Positions 15,234-24,256 of a stretch of DNA of 64,000 nucleotides are shown piece by piece (the stretch's first letter is position 1; each line of letters starts with the position of its first letter). The stretch is from JAVEDQ01 sp963783105 (lineage in GTDB: Bacteria > Actinomycetota > Actinomycetes > Frankiales > Frankiaceae), in the NCBI GenBank assembly GCA_963783105.1, contig CAWAMI010000007.1, positions 620,001 to 684,000 on the forward strand, read 5' to 3'. Below the pieces are notes generated by a model. That model saw nothing but the letters and a program-made list of their open reading frames with translations. It had not been told where the DNA came from and searched no databases. The position numbers and the translations under genes are program-made.

Positions 15234-17564
15234 ATGCGTGTTCAGCGGTTGTGGCAGGCAGCACTGGCAGGCGCGCTCGCGGTTCCCTTGGCACTACCCG
15301 CGGTGACGTCGTCGGCGGCGGTGACACCAGGGCTGCCGACGACGATCGACGCCTCGCCCGTGGCGAACGTCAGCGGAGCGGCGCCGCTGCCCGCGACCCC
15401 CACCCCGATGTGGCAGACCAACGGCACGGTCTGGGCCATGGCGTACTCGGCCGGCCGGCTCTACATCGCCGGCAACTTCACCAAGGCGCGTCCACCGGGT
15501 GTCGCCCCGGGCGGCGCGGGTGAGGTCACGGTCAAGAACCTGATCGCGGTCGACACCGCGACCGGCAACTACGTCCCGGCCTTCAAGCACACCGCCAACA
15601 AGATCGTCTATGCGCTGTCGGTGACGCCGGACGGTCGCACCCTGTACGCCGGCGGCGACTTCACGAGCGTCGACGGCCAGGCTCGAAGCCAGGTCGCCTC
15701 CTTCGACCTCACCAAGTCGAACTCCGCCCTGACGAGCTTCGCGCCGGCGATGTCCGGCCAGCGGGTTCGGGCCCTCTCCGCGACCGACTCGGCGATCTAT
15801 CTGGCCGGTGCTTTCACCGCGGCCGGCGGTGAGTCGCGGGTGGGTGCCGCCGCCTTCTCCAGCGCCGGAGGCCTGCTCCCGTGGAACCCGCAGCTCGACA
15901 AGGCCCTGGGTCAGTCGATCGTCGCGGTGCCGAGCGGTGACCGGGTGTACATCGGTGGCAACTTCAATCTCGCCAACGGCCAACTGCACCGTGCGCTGGT
16001 CCTCGTCGACGGCGCCTCCGGGGCCAACCTGCCGCAGCAGGAGAAGGTCTTTCCGGAGGACTGCAGCGTCAACGCCTGCACCAACTTCAGCACCGTCAAG
16101 TCGCTGGTCTACGCCAACGGCTACGTCTACGCCGGTGCCGAGGGCACGGGCTACGGCTGGTTCGACGGCACGATCAAGCTCGACCCGGCCGACGGCACGG
16201 TCGAGTTCAAGGACAACTGCCTCGGCGCGACGCAGGCCGTGACGGTGGTCGGGACCAACCTGTACGCCGGCTCCCACTCGCACGACTGCAGCGACGTCGA
16301 GGGCGGTTTCCCGCAGGCTCCGTTGCAGCGCGGGTGGCACCACCTGATCTCCGAGGACACGGAGACCGGCATCGTCCAGCCCTGGTTCCCGAACACCGAC
16401 GCCGGTCCCGGCGTCGACCCGCTGAACGAGCTCGGCCCGCGGGCCATGGCCACAGACGGCACCCAGCTGTTCGTCGGCGGGTCGTTCACCAAGGTGAACG
16501 ACAAGGCCCAGCAGAGCCTGGCCCGCTTCCGGCCGCGCACGGCCACCGCGAAGGGTGCCGCGCCGGTGGTCCCGGCCGCGCCCGTGGCGACCAGCAACGG
16601 CAAGGGCACCATCCTGGTCAAGTTCGCCGGCTCGTACGACCTCGACGACGGTCAGCTGACCTACAAACTCTTCCGGGACGGCAAGCTGGTGAAGACCTGG
16701 ACCAACGCGATGGCCCGCTGGTGGTTCGTCCCGCAGTTCACCTATCTGGACAAGGTCTCCGGAACGCACACCTACACCGTCACCGCCACGGACGCGGCCG
16801 GTCGGACCACCGCCAAGAGCGCCGGCGGTACGGCGACGGCCATCGCGGCGGCGACCAACGGCGGCTACCCGGCGGCGGTCAAGGCGCAGAACCCGGCCAT
16901 CTACTGGCGGCTCGAGGAGGCTCCGGGCGCGTCCACGGTCGCCGACTCCGGCACCAACGGCGTCACCGGCACCCCGCAGCGCGGCGTGACCTTCGGCGCC
17001 GAGGGCGTGACGCCGGGGACCAGGGCGGCCGACGTGAACGACGCGATCATCAGCGTCGACAAGGACGCCGAGGCAGTGCCGAACACGTTCTCGATGGAGC
17101 TGTGGTTCAAGACCACCAGCAACACCGGCGGGCGCCTGATGGGCTATGGGGACAGCAGGAGCGGCGACAGCGTGCAGTACGACCCGTTCCTCTACATGGA
17201 CGGCGGCGGCCAGCTGATCTTCGGCACCTGGAACAACTCGAAGACCTACGAGTACAACGGCATCTGGGGCGCCAAGGCCTACAACGACGGCAGCTGGCAC
17301 CACGTGGTCGCCGAGCAGTTCCCGACCGCCAAGGGAACGTGGATCGACCTCTACGTCGACGGTGTGCGTCAGGGCGGCGGCCGGCCGGGGCCGAAGCTGG
17401 CCAAGGAGCTGGTGGGCTTCCCGCGCGTCGGCACCGACAGCTTCGGCATCTGGCCGCTCCCGCCGAAGACCGCCGGGTTCACCGGAACCATCGATGACCC
17501 GGCGTTCTACAACACGAAGCTCACCGCGGGGCAGATCCTGACGCACTACCGGCGGGCCGGTTGA
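15234..17564 (+). CDS. secreted beta-propeller-like protein with C-terminal LamG domain
   Basis: 776 residues. A signal peptide (about 1-29, ending VTSSAA) targets export. Residues about 60-430 contain repeated blades of the form LYIAGNFTKA, LYAGGDFTSV, IYLAGAFTAA, VYIGGNFNLA, LFVGGSFTKV, typical of delta-60/DUF5122-type beta-propellers. A fibronectin-III-like segment follows (about 445-540), then a concanavalin/LamG-like domain (about 550-776; IYWRLEEAPGAS, FSMELWFKTTS, WHHVVAEQF, FTGTIDDPAFYN). Proteins like this bind surface carbohydrates or act as adhesins; there is no anchor motif and function is unknown. The coding end is duplicated as 24-bp repeats beyond the stop. Confidence 0.85.
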   Translation: MRVQRLWQAALAGALAVPLALPAVTSSAAVTPGLPTTIDASPVANVSGAAPLPATPTPMWQTNGTVWAMAYSAGRLYIAGNFTKARPPGVAPGGAGEVTVKNLIAVDTATGNYVPAFKHTANKIVYALSVTPDGRTLYAGGDFTSVDGQARSQVASFDLTKSNSALTSFAPAMSGQRVRALSATDSAIYLAGAFTAAGGESRVGAAAFSSAGGLLPWNPQLDKALGQSIVAVPSGDRVYIGGNFNLANGQLHRALVLVDGASGANLPQQEKVFPEDCSVNACTNFSTVKSLVYANGYVYAGAEGTGYGWFDGTIKLDPADGTVEFKDNCLGATQAVTVVGTNLYAGSHSHDCSDVEGGFPQAPLQRGWHHLISEDTETGIVQPWFPNTDAGPGVDPLNELGPRAMATDGTQLFVGGSFTKVNDKAQQSLARFRPRTATAKGAAPVVPAAPVATSNGKGTILVKFAGSYDLDDGQLTYKLFRDGKLVKTWTNAMARWWFVPQFTYLDKVSGTHTYTVTATDAAGRTTAKSAGGTATAIAAATNGGYPAAVKAQNPAIYWRLEEAPGASTVADSGTNGVTGTPQRGVTFGAEGVTPGTRAADVNDAIISVDKDAEAVPNTFSMELWFKTTSNTGGRLMGYGDSRSGDSVQYDPFLYMDGGGQLIFGTWNNSKTYEYNGIWGAKAYNDGSWHHVVAEQFPTAKGTWIDLYVDGVRQGGGRPGPKLAKELVGFPRVGTDSFGIWPLPPKTAGFTGTIDDPAFYNTKLTAGQILTHYRRAG

Positions 17565-17636
17565 TGGAGGAGTCGGCGGGCCGGTTGATGGAGGAGTCGG
17601 CGGGCCGGTTGATGGAGGAGTCGGCGGGCCGGTTGA
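17553..17636. repeat. 24-bp tandem repeat across the stop codon of the LamG gene
   Basis: Units beginning CGGGCCGGTTGATGGAGGAG start at 17553, 17577, 17601 and 17625: three full copies and one partial. The first copy contains the last sense codons and TGA of the preceding gene. Because 24 is a multiple of three, every copy recreates the same frame and stop, as if the gene end had slipped and duplicated. Confidence 0.93.
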
Positions 17637-17673
17637 TGTAGGTACCACGCGAGACCACAGGGCTCGGGGGAGC

Positions 17674-17716
17674 AGGAGGCGTCGCCGGTATGGGGGTACC
17701 GGCGACGCCTCCTTCG
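17674..17716 (+). terminator. intrinsic terminator before serA
   Basis: A perfect 17-bp stem, AGGAGGCGTCGCCGGTA with TACCGGCGACGCCTCCT, and a 6-nt loop TGGGGG. It separates the LamG gene from serA. The symmetric stem could end transcription from either side, though the T-tract is short. Confidence 0.85.
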
Positions 17717-17807
17717 CGTCTGGCCTAGATTCGGCGCTGCCCGTCAACTGCCCACCGACTGCTTTCCGCCTACGTAACGAGGCCCGTCCGGCCAACGAGG
17801 GAGCCCT

Positions 17808-19400
17808 GTGACCGACGCCGTCGTCCTACTCGCCGAGGAACTGTCCCCAACCGGGGTGGCCCTGCTCGAACAGCACTTCGAGGTGCGCAGCGTCGACGGG
17901 ACGGATCGAGCGGCCCTGCTGCCGGCGCTGGCCGAGGCGGATGCGGTCATCGTCCGGAGCGCCACGACCATCGACGCAGAGGCGCTCGCCGCCTCCTCGC
18001 GGCTCAAGGTGGTCGCCCGCGCCGGCATCGGGCTGGACAACGTCGATGTGGACGCCGCGACCGCCCGGGGGGTGCTCGTGGTCAACGCCCCGCAGTCGAA
18101 CATCATCAGCGCGGCGGAGCACGCGATCGCGCTGCTGCTCAGCGTCGCCCGGCGCATCCCTGCGGCGCACGCGTCGCTGTCCGCGGGGCAGTGGAAGCGC
18201 TCGTCCTTCACCGGCGTCGAGCTCGCCGGCAAGACCGTCGGGGTCCTCGGCCTCGGGCGTATCGGCGTCCTCGTCGCCCAGCGGCTCGCCGGGTTCGGCG
18301 TCACGCTGCTCGCCTACGACCCCTATGTCCCGGCGGCGCGGGCCGCGCAGATGGGCGTGACGCTCCTGCCGCTCGAGGAGGTCCTGGCCGGCAGCGACAT
18401 CGTGACGGTCCACCTGCCGAAGACGCCGGAGACGCTCGGATTGATCGGCAAGGAGGAGCTCGCGTCGATGAAGCCCGGCGCGGTCCTCATCAACGCGGCT
18501 CGCGGCGGCCTGGTGGACGAGGCGGCGCTCGCGGAGGCCCTGAGCAGCGGTCAGCTCGGCGGGGCGGGTGTGGACGTGTTCGTCACCGAGCCGGCGACGA
18601 GCTCGCCGCTGTTCGGCCTGCCCAATGTCGTGGTCACGCCGCACCTCGGCGCGAGCACCGTGGAGGCGCAGGAAAAGGCGGGCACGGCGGTGGCGCGCTC
18701 GGTGCGCCTCGCCTTGCAGGGCGAGTTCGTGCCGGACGCGGTCAACGTCCAGGCGGGTGGGGTCGTGGCCGAGGACGTCCGGCCCGGGCTGCCGCTGACG
18801 GAGAAGCTGGGGCAGATCTTCACCGGCCTCGCGGCGGGGGTGGCCGCGAGCATCACCGTCGAGGTCCGGGGTGAGATCGCAGCCCTCGACGTCGGGGTGC
18901 TGCAGCTCGCCGCACTCAAGGGCGTGTTCACCGACGTGGTCGAGGAGCAGGTCACCTACGTCAACGCGCCGCTGCTCGCCCGCGAACGCGGGGTCGAGGT
19001 CGGGTTGGAGACCGATCCCGACTCGCCCGACTACCGCAACCTGATCACCGTCCGAGGGGTGCTGCCCGACGGCGGCCGGGTCTCGGTCAGCGGCACCTTG
19101 ATCGGCGCCCGGCAGGTCGAGAAGATCACCTCGGTCAACGGCTACGAGGTGGACCTGCACCCCGCTCCGCACCTCGCCTTCTTCCGCTACCGGGACCGGC
19201 CGGGCGTCGTCGGTGCCGTCGGTGCCCTGCTGGGGGAGGCGTCGGTCAACATCGCCAACGCGCAGGTGAGCCGCGACGAGGTCGGCGGCGACGCGCTCAT
19301 GGCGCTCGCGCTCGACGACGCCGTCTCCGACGAGGTCCTCGAACGCATCGCGAGCACGATCGGCGCCACCACGGCGCGGGCGGTCGATCTGCGCGGGTAG
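17808..19400 (+). CDS. serA: D-3-phosphoglycerate dehydrogenase (long form)
   Basis: 530 residues, the long type found in actinobacteria. It oxidises 3-phosphoglycerate to 3-phosphohydroxypyruvate with NAD+, the first step to serine. Nucleotide motif GVLGLGRIGVLVAQRLAGFG near residue 145, catalytic Arg in INAARGGLVDEAAL, and His in TPHLGASTVEAQEKAG are visible. An intervening substrate-binding (ASB) domain is followed by a C-terminal ACT domain (HLAFFRYRDRPGVVGAVGAL) for serine inhibition. The GTG at 17808 follows AACGAGGGAG. A hairpin TGCGCCGC / GCGGCGCA at 19440-19464 may end the transcript. Confidence 0.97.
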   Translation: MTDAVVLLAEELSPTGVALLEQHFEVRSVDGTDRAALLPALAEADAVIVRSATTIDAEALAASSRLKVVARAGIGLDNVDVDAATARGVLVVNAPQSNIISAAEHAIALLLSVARRIPAAHASLSAGQWKRSSFTGVELAGKTVGVLGLGRIGVLVAQRLAGFGVTLLAYDPYVPAARAAQMGVTLLPLEEVLAGSDIVTVHLPKTPETLGLIGKEELASMKPGAVLINAARGGLVDEAALAEALSSGQLGGAGVDVFVTEPATSSPLFGLPNVVVTPHLGASTVEAQEKAGTAVARSVRLALQGEFVPDAVNVQAGGVVAEDVRPGLPLTEKLGQIFTGLAAGVAASITVEVRGEIAALDVGVLQLAALKGVFTDVVEEQVTYVNAPLLARERGVEVGLETDPDSPDYRNLITVRGVLPDGGRVSVSGTLIGARQVEKITSVNGYEVDLHPAPHLAFFRYRDRPGVVGAVGALLGEASVNIANAQVSRDEVGGDALMALALDDAVSDEVLERIASTIGATTARAVDLRG

Positions 19401-19571
19401 CGCGGCTCGGCGTCGAGCTGGATCGGACGTCGAGCGGTCTGCGCCGCAGAGGCGCGGCGGCGCACATGCTGCCGTCCGTCTTCGGCGCGGACCTTTTCCC
19501 GCGCGCCCGGGTGCCGATGGCAGCTGGGGGACTCCCCACTCCCGCCCGTGCCCAAAGGACCCACCTGCCCC

Positions 19572-21791
19572 ATGGCTGCCCGCCGACGTGTCGCGCTCGT
19601 CGTCCTGACCACTTCCGCTCTCGCCGGCGGCATCCTCACCGGAGCCGTCGCACAGGCTGCCCCGGGCGGGGCGTCCGCGCCCGCCCCGGCGCCAGCCCCG
19701 GCGCCCACGCGCCCCACCGAGGTGCACACCATCGCGCTGCCCGACCGCGCGGCGGCGCTGACGACGGGGCCGGGTGCGGCGACCGCGCCGACCGTCGCCG
19801 ACAGCGGCGAGCAGAGCACTGCGGGCTTCTCGATGGTCGGCGTCAGCTGGGACCGCGCGTCGGCGGCGACGGCCACCTTCAGCGTCCGGACCCGTGCGGG
19901 CGGCCGATGGACGGGCTGGTCGTCCCTGACCACGACCGACGTCGGTCCAGACGGGGGGCGTGCGGACGACCGTGCTTCCCAGCGCCGCGCCACCGACCCG
20001 CGGTGGGTCGGCCCCTCCGACGGCGTGCAGGTCCGGCTCGTCTCCGCGCCGCAGCGGCCGACGGGCGTCCGGATCGAGCTCGTCGACCCGGGTGCCGCAC
20101 CCGTCGACGCGCAACTCGCGGCCGACCCCGCGGCGCAGCAGCCCGTCGGCACCGCGTCGTCGAAGGTGGCCCCGAGCGCCGTCGCCCGACGTGCGCCGGG
20201 CGTCGCGCCGGCGATCATCAGCCGCGGCGCCTGGGGTGCCGACGAGCGGCTGCGCAGCTACAACCCGGACTGCGCCCGGCCGGACTACAGCACCACGATC
20301 AAGATGGGCTTCGTCCACCACACGGACAACGCCAACACCTACGGGCCGGGTGACTCGGCCGCGCTGGTGCGGTCGATCTACGCCTACCACGTGCAGGGCA
20401 ACCGCTGGTGCGACATCGGCTACAACTTCCTCGTCGACCGGTTCGGCCGCATCTTCGAGGGTCGCTACGGGGGCGTCGACAAGCCCGTCGTCGGCGCCCA
20501 CACCGGCGGCTTCAACGCCGACACCTTCGGCGTCTCCATGCTCGGCGACTTCACCGCCGTTGCGCCGCCGGCCGCGCTGCTCAACTCCGTGGCCGACCTC
20601 TTCGCCTGGAAGCTCGGCGGCTACTACCGCGACCCCACGGGCAGGACCGTACTCACCGCTGGCGTCTTCGCAGGCTCCCGGTTCCCGGTCGGCAGCCGGG
20701 TCACCTTCAACACGATCTCGGGCCACCGCGACGCCGATCTGACGACCTGTCCGGGCAACGCCGGTTACGCCGCGCTGGGGACCCTCCGGTCCATGGTCGC
20801 CAGCCGCTACCCGGTCTCGCCCATCGGCGCGGTCTGGAACTGGTTCGGCCGCGAGAAGTCAGCAGTGGGCGAGGCGACGATCGCGGAGCGCGCGGTGGCC
20901 GGGGGCCTGGTGACGGGCTTCGCCTCCGGGGTGATGACGAGTTCGCCCGCCACGGGGGTGCGCGCCCTGATCACCACCGGCAGCAAGTACCTCGCCCTCG
21001 GAGGCCCGCTGTCCGTGCTCGGTTTCCCGACGGCCAACGAGGGTCCGACGGTCACCCCTGGCGGTCGAACCACCAAGCTGCAGCGGGGTGACCTCTACTA
21101 CAGCCCCGCCACCGGGGTTCGAGAGGTGCACGGCGACATCGACAGGCTCTACGGCGCCCTCGGGGCCGACCGTTCGCCGCTCGGGCTCCCGACCAGCGAC
21201 GAGACCGTCCGACCCGACGGCAGGGGGCGCAGCAACACCTTCCGGGGCGGGGCGATCTACTGGCTTCCCACCCTCGGGGCGCACGAGGTCCACGGCGCGA
21301 TCGGAGCGACCTACGCTCGGATCCTGGGCGAGCGTGGCGTGCTCGGCTACCCGACCAGCAACGAGCTGATCCGGCCGGACCGAGTCGGTCGCGCCAACAC
21401 CTTCCAGCGCGGCGAGATCTACTGGACGCCGGGCACGGGCGCCCACGAGGTGCACGGTTCCATCCAGAAGCGCTGGATCGCGCTCGGCTCCGAGACGAAC
21501 CTCGGCTACCCGACCAGCGACGAGACCGTGGCCGCCGACGGCGCCGGGCGCTTCAGCAGCTTCCAGCGGGGATCGGTCTACTGGACCCGGACCATCGGGG
21601 CCCACGAGGTGCGCGGCGCAATCCGGGACGCCTACGTCTCGCTCGGGGCGGAGACGAGCTACCTCGGCTACCCGACCGGCTACGAGCGGGTCGTCTCCCC
21701 GGGTGTTGTGGCGACGGACTTCCAGCACGGAGCCATCACCTGGAACACCGGCACCGGCACGGTGACCACGACCCCGGACCCGAACCCCTGA
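19572..21791 (+). CDS. secreted N-acetylmuramoyl-L-alanine amidase with five LGFP repeats
   Basis: 739 residues from ATG 19572, preferred over GTG 19548 because it gives a clean signal peptide (MAARRRVALVVLTTSALAGG). After an Ala/Pro linker and a sandwich-like region comes a type-2 amidase/PGRP domain: SRGAWGADERLRSYNPDC, zinc His in KMGFVHHTDN, GYNFLVDRFGRIFEGRYGG, GAHTGGFNADTFGVSMLGDF, and the His/Cys ligands in ISGHRDADLTTCPGN. Five LGFP repeats follow (LGFPTANE, LGLPTSDE, LGYPTSNE, LGYPTSDE, LGYPTGYE), a module linked to cell-wall association in mycolic-acid and related actinobacteria. Expected role: cleaving peptide stems in the outer wall. No adjacent partner gene. Confidence 0.92.
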   Translation: MAARRRVALVVLTTSALAGGILTGAVAQAAPGGASAPAPAPAPAPTRPTEVHTIALPDRAAALTTGPGAATAPTVADSGEQSTAGFSMVGVSWDRASAATATFSVRTRAGGRWTGWSSLTTTDVGPDGGRADDRASQRRATDPRWVGPSDGVQVRLVSAPQRPTGVRIELVDPGAAPVDAQLAADPAAQQPVGTASSKVAPSAVARRAPGVAPAIISRGAWGADERLRSYNPDCARPDYSTTIKMGFVHHTDNANTYGPGDSAALVRSIYAYHVQGNRWCDIGYNFLVDRFGRIFEGRYGGVDKPVVGAHTGGFNADTFGVSMLGDFTAVAPPAALLNSVADLFAWKLGGYYRDPTGRTVLTAGVFAGSRFPVGSRVTFNTISGHRDADLTTCPGNAGYAALGTLRSMVASRYPVSPIGAVWNWFGREKSAVGEATIAERAVAGGLVTGFASGVMTSSPATGVRALITTGSKYLALGGPLSVLGFPTANEGPTVTPGGRTTKLQRGDLYYSPATGVREVHGDIDRLYGALGADRSPLGLPTSDETVRPDGRGRSNTFRGGAIYWLPTLGAHEVHGAIGATYARILGERGVLGYPTSNELIRPDRVGRANTFQRGEIYWTPGTGAHEVHGSIQKRWIALGSETNLGYPTSDETVAADGAGRFSSFQRGSVYWTRTIGAHEVRGAIRDAYVSLGAETSYLGYPTGYERVVSPGVVATDFQHGAITWNTGTGTVTTTPDPNP

Positions 21792-21821
21792 CCGCGGGCG
21801 GGTGGACGCCCGCGCGCTGGT

Positions 21822-21827
21822 TACCGT
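21822..21827 (+). promoter_or_regulatory. leaderless -10 box, hydrolase gene
   Basis: TACCGT followed by exactly 6 nt and the ATG at 21834. Fits TANNNT-N6/7-start, repeated at many genes in this window. Confidence 0.6.
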
Positions 21828-21833
21828 GAGCAC

Positions 21834-22718
21834 ATGCCGGTCGTCGAGGGGAGCGTTCAGAGTGCCGACGGGCTGCGTCTGCACTACGAAATCGAGGGTC
21901 CGGAGATCGAGGGCGCTGGCGGCGGCGTGGCCGGCCCGCCGCTGCTGTGCGCGGCCGGCGGTCCCGGCCGCGCGTCGGAGTACCTCGGTGACCTCGGCGG
22001 CCTCGCGTCCCGGCGCCGCGTGGTGCGGCTCGACACCCGCGGGACGGGCCGTTCCCAGACGCCGGACGACCCGTCCGGGTACGCCCCCGAGCACCTCGTC
22101 GCCGATCTCGAGGCGGTTCGGGCCGACCTGGGCGAGGAGCGCATCGACCTCCTCGGCCACAGCGCGGGGGGACCCGTCGCCCTCGCCTACGCGGCCACCC
22201 ATCCGGAGCGGGTCCGCCGGCTCGTGCTGGTCACGACCTACCTGCAGCCCGGGCCGGAGGCCGACGAGGAGCGTGAGGTGCTGAAGGCCGCCCGCGCCGA
22301 CGAGCCCTGGTACGCCGAGGCTCGCGAGGCCGAGGAGGGCATGCGCTACGCGCGCCCCGCCGAGCAACAGCGGCTCTCGCGCCTGCTGCGGCCGTTCTAC
22401 TACGGCGTCTGGGACGACCGCACCGCCGCGCACGCCTCCGCCGCCGACCACCAGATGAGCCCCCGCGCCGAAGCCGGCATCGGCGCACACTGGCGCAGCG
22501 CCGCCGAGCGGGCGGAGGAACTGCTCGCGATCGGGACGCCCACGCTGGTCGTCCTGGGCGCGCTCGACGTCATCACCCCGCCGGCGGGTGGTCGTCGGAT
22601 GGCGGAGCAGCTGCGTTCGGCCGAGGTCGTCGTGCTCGAGGGCGTCGGGCACTTCCCGTGGGTCGACGGGCCGTCGGCCTTCGTCGACGCCGTCGGCGCA
22701 TTCTTGGAGATGTCATGA
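21834..22718 (+). CDS. alpha/beta hydrolase, proline-iminopeptidase-like
   Basis: 294 residues. LLCAAGGPGRASEYLGDL gives the oxyanion GGPG motif typical of proline iminopeptidase-like hydrolases; nucleophile Ser is in LLGHSAGGPVALAYAA, the Asp in VVLGALDVITPP, and the His in LEGVGHFPWVDGP. A helical cap lies between. Cytosolic, no signal peptide. Substrate unknown: peptidase, esterase or lactonase are all possible. The HAD-family gene begins 14 nt after its stop, so the two are likely co-transcribed. Confidence 0.88.
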   Translation: MPVVEGSVQSADGLRLHYEIEGPEIEGAGGGVAGPPLLCAAGGPGRASEYLGDLGGLASRRRVVRLDTRGTGRSQTPDDPSGYAPEHLVADLEAVRADLGEERIDLLGHSAGGPVALAYAATHPERVRRLVLVTTYLQPGPEADEEREVLKAARADEPWYAEAREAEEGMRYARPAEQQRLSRLLRPFYYGVWDDRTAAHASAADHQMSPRAEAGIGAHWRSAAERAEELLAIGTPTLVVLGALDVITPPAGGRRMAEQLRSAEVVVLEGVGHFPWVDGPSAFVDAVGAFLEMS

Positions 22719-22731
22719 GACTGGACGTCAC

Positions 22732-23370
22732 GTGAGCGCCGGCCCGGGTGCCCCCGTGCAGGCGGTCCTGTTCGACTTCGGGGGCGTGATCCTCACGAGC
22801 CCGCTGGAGGCGTTCGACGAATACGAGCGGCGGCTGGGCCTGCCGCCCGGCATCATCCGCCGGATCAACCAGACGAACCCCGAGGACAACGCCTGGGCGA
22901 AGCTGGAGCGCGGCGACGTCGATCCGCCGGGGTTCGCCGCGTTGTTCGAGAAGGAGGCGATCGACGCCGGCGTGCGGCTCGACCCCTACGACGTGCTCGC
23001 GCTGCTCGCCGGCGAGCCGCGGCCGGTGATGGTCGAAGCGCTGCGTCTCCTCCGCGCCAACGGCCTGCCGGTCGGCCTGCTCACGAACAACATCTCGCCG
23101 CTGGAGCGCGACGGCGAGCTCGGGGAGCTGCTGTCGCTGTTCGACAGCATCGTCGAGTCGAGCGTCGAGGGCATCCGCAAGCCGGAGCCCGCGATCTACC
23201 GTCGGGCGCTCGACCGGCTGGGAGCCGACCCCGACGGCTGCGCCTATCTCGACGACCTCGGCGTCAACCTCAAGCCCGCGCGAGCGTTGGGCATGCACAC
23301 CATCAAGGTCGCCGACCCGCACGTCGCGCTGGGCGAGCTCGCCGAGGTCACGGGGGTCGCGCTCGTCTGA
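22732..23370 (+). CDS. HAD-superfamily hydrolase
   Basis: 212 residues from GTG 22732. Four HAD motifs are present: I FDFGGVILTS (nucleophile Asp, but Gly at the usual +2 Asp position, a DxG form common to the epoxide-hydrolase N-terminal/phosphatase-like subgroup), II LLTNN, III Lys in IRKPEPAIYRRAL, IV YLDDLGVNLKPA. The small helical cap places it near the N-terminal domain of soluble epoxide hydrolases and related phosphatases. Because the +2 Asp is replaced, phosphatase activity is uncertain. It follows the preceding hydrolase at operon spacing. Confidence 0.88.
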   Translation: MSAGPGAPVQAVLFDFGGVILTSPLEAFDEYERRLGLPPGIIRRINQTNPEDNAWAKLERGDVDPPGFAALFEKEAIDAGVRLDPYDVLALLAGEPRPVMVEALRLLRANGLPVGLLTNNISPLERDGELGELLSLFDSIVESSVEGIRKPEPAIYRRALDRLGADPDGCAYLDDLGVNLKPARALGMHTIKVADPHVALGELAEVTGVALV

Positions 23371-23414
23371 TCTGCGCAACCTGACGGCAACATGCATTGG
23401 GCAGACTCGGTGCG

Positions 23415-24185
23415 GTGAGCACGCGCACGTACCTCCTTCGCCTGGTGCTGCCGGATCGTCCCGGTTCGCTGGGCGCCGTCGCCACGGCGCTCGGGGCCGA
23501 GGGCGTCGACATCGAGACGCTCGACGTCGTCGAGCGCGGCCCGCGCGACAGTGCCGTCGACGACCTGGTCGTTTCGTTGCCTGCCGACCGGATGGCCGAG
23601 GTGCTCATCACCGCCTGCCAGTCGGTCCCGGACGTGCGCGTCGAGTCGCTGCGTCCGCACTCCCGCGCCGCCGAGACCGTGCGCGACCTCGGCATCGTCG
23701 ACGCGATCGCCGCCGCGCCGGGGCGGGCTCTCGAACGTCTCGCCGAGTTGGCGCCGGAGGCCTTCCGCTGCACGTGGGCCGTCGTGTTCGACGCGACCGA
23801 CATGACGGGGCCGGTTGTCGGCTACGGCGCCGCGCCGTCGCTCGACCGTCGGTCCGGCGTGCGGCGGGTCTCCGCGTCCAGCGCCGCGCCGCCCACCGGC
23901 ACCTGCCCGGTGCCCGACCTGCCGATCTCCGGCGCCCGCCGGGTGTCGCCCGAGGAGGCGTGGGTGCCGGTCGAGTGGCGGGACCGGGACAACGACCTCG
24001 CCGTCGCCGCATGCGGCTCGCCCTACCGCGTCCTGCTCGTCGCCCGCACCGGCGGGCCGCTGTTCCGCGCGAGCGAGGTCATGCGGCTCGCGCACCTGGC
24101 CAACCTGGCCGGGATGTCGACGGCGATGGCAGCCGTCAGCCCCGTCGGCGGCGAGACCGTCGCGGTCAGCGGCGCCTTCGGCTGA
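23415..24185 (+). CDS. ACT-domain protein, amino-acid sensor-like
   Basis: 256 residues from GTG 23415. The N-terminal ~75 residues are an ACT domain (TYLLRLVLPDRPGSLGAVATAL, EGVDIETLDVVERG) like those that bind amino acids. The remaining ~180 residues have no catalytic motif I recognise; they include a GAF-like stretch at the end (LAVAACGSPYRVLLVARTGGP, FRASEVMRLAHLANLAG). CAGACT lies 7 nt before the GTG, so the transcript may be leaderless. A regulatory or sensory role is likely but unproven. Confidence 0.75.
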   Translation: MSTRTYLLRLVLPDRPGSLGAVATALGAEGVDIETLDVVERGPRDSAVDDLVVSLPADRMAEVLITACQSVPDVRVESLRPHSRAAETVRDLGIVDAIAAAPGRALERLAELAPEAFRCTWAVVFDATDMTGPVVGYGAAPSLDRRSGVRRVSASSAAPPTGTCPVPDLPISGARRVSPEEAWVPVEWRDRDNDLAVAACGSPYRVLLVARTGGPLFRASEVMRLAHLANLAGMSTAMAAVSPVGGETVAVSGAFG

Positions 24186-24256
24186 GCGGCCCGGCGGGAG
24201 CTCGGCGCCGGGGGGAGCGAGCGCGTGAGAACCGTCCGCGCGGGCACGTCGTTGCC

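Noticed and set aside
15234..17795. Antisense 833-codon frame opposite the LamG gene
   Set aside because: Val/Gly/Arg-rich shadow; the plus strand has a signal peptide and clear domains.
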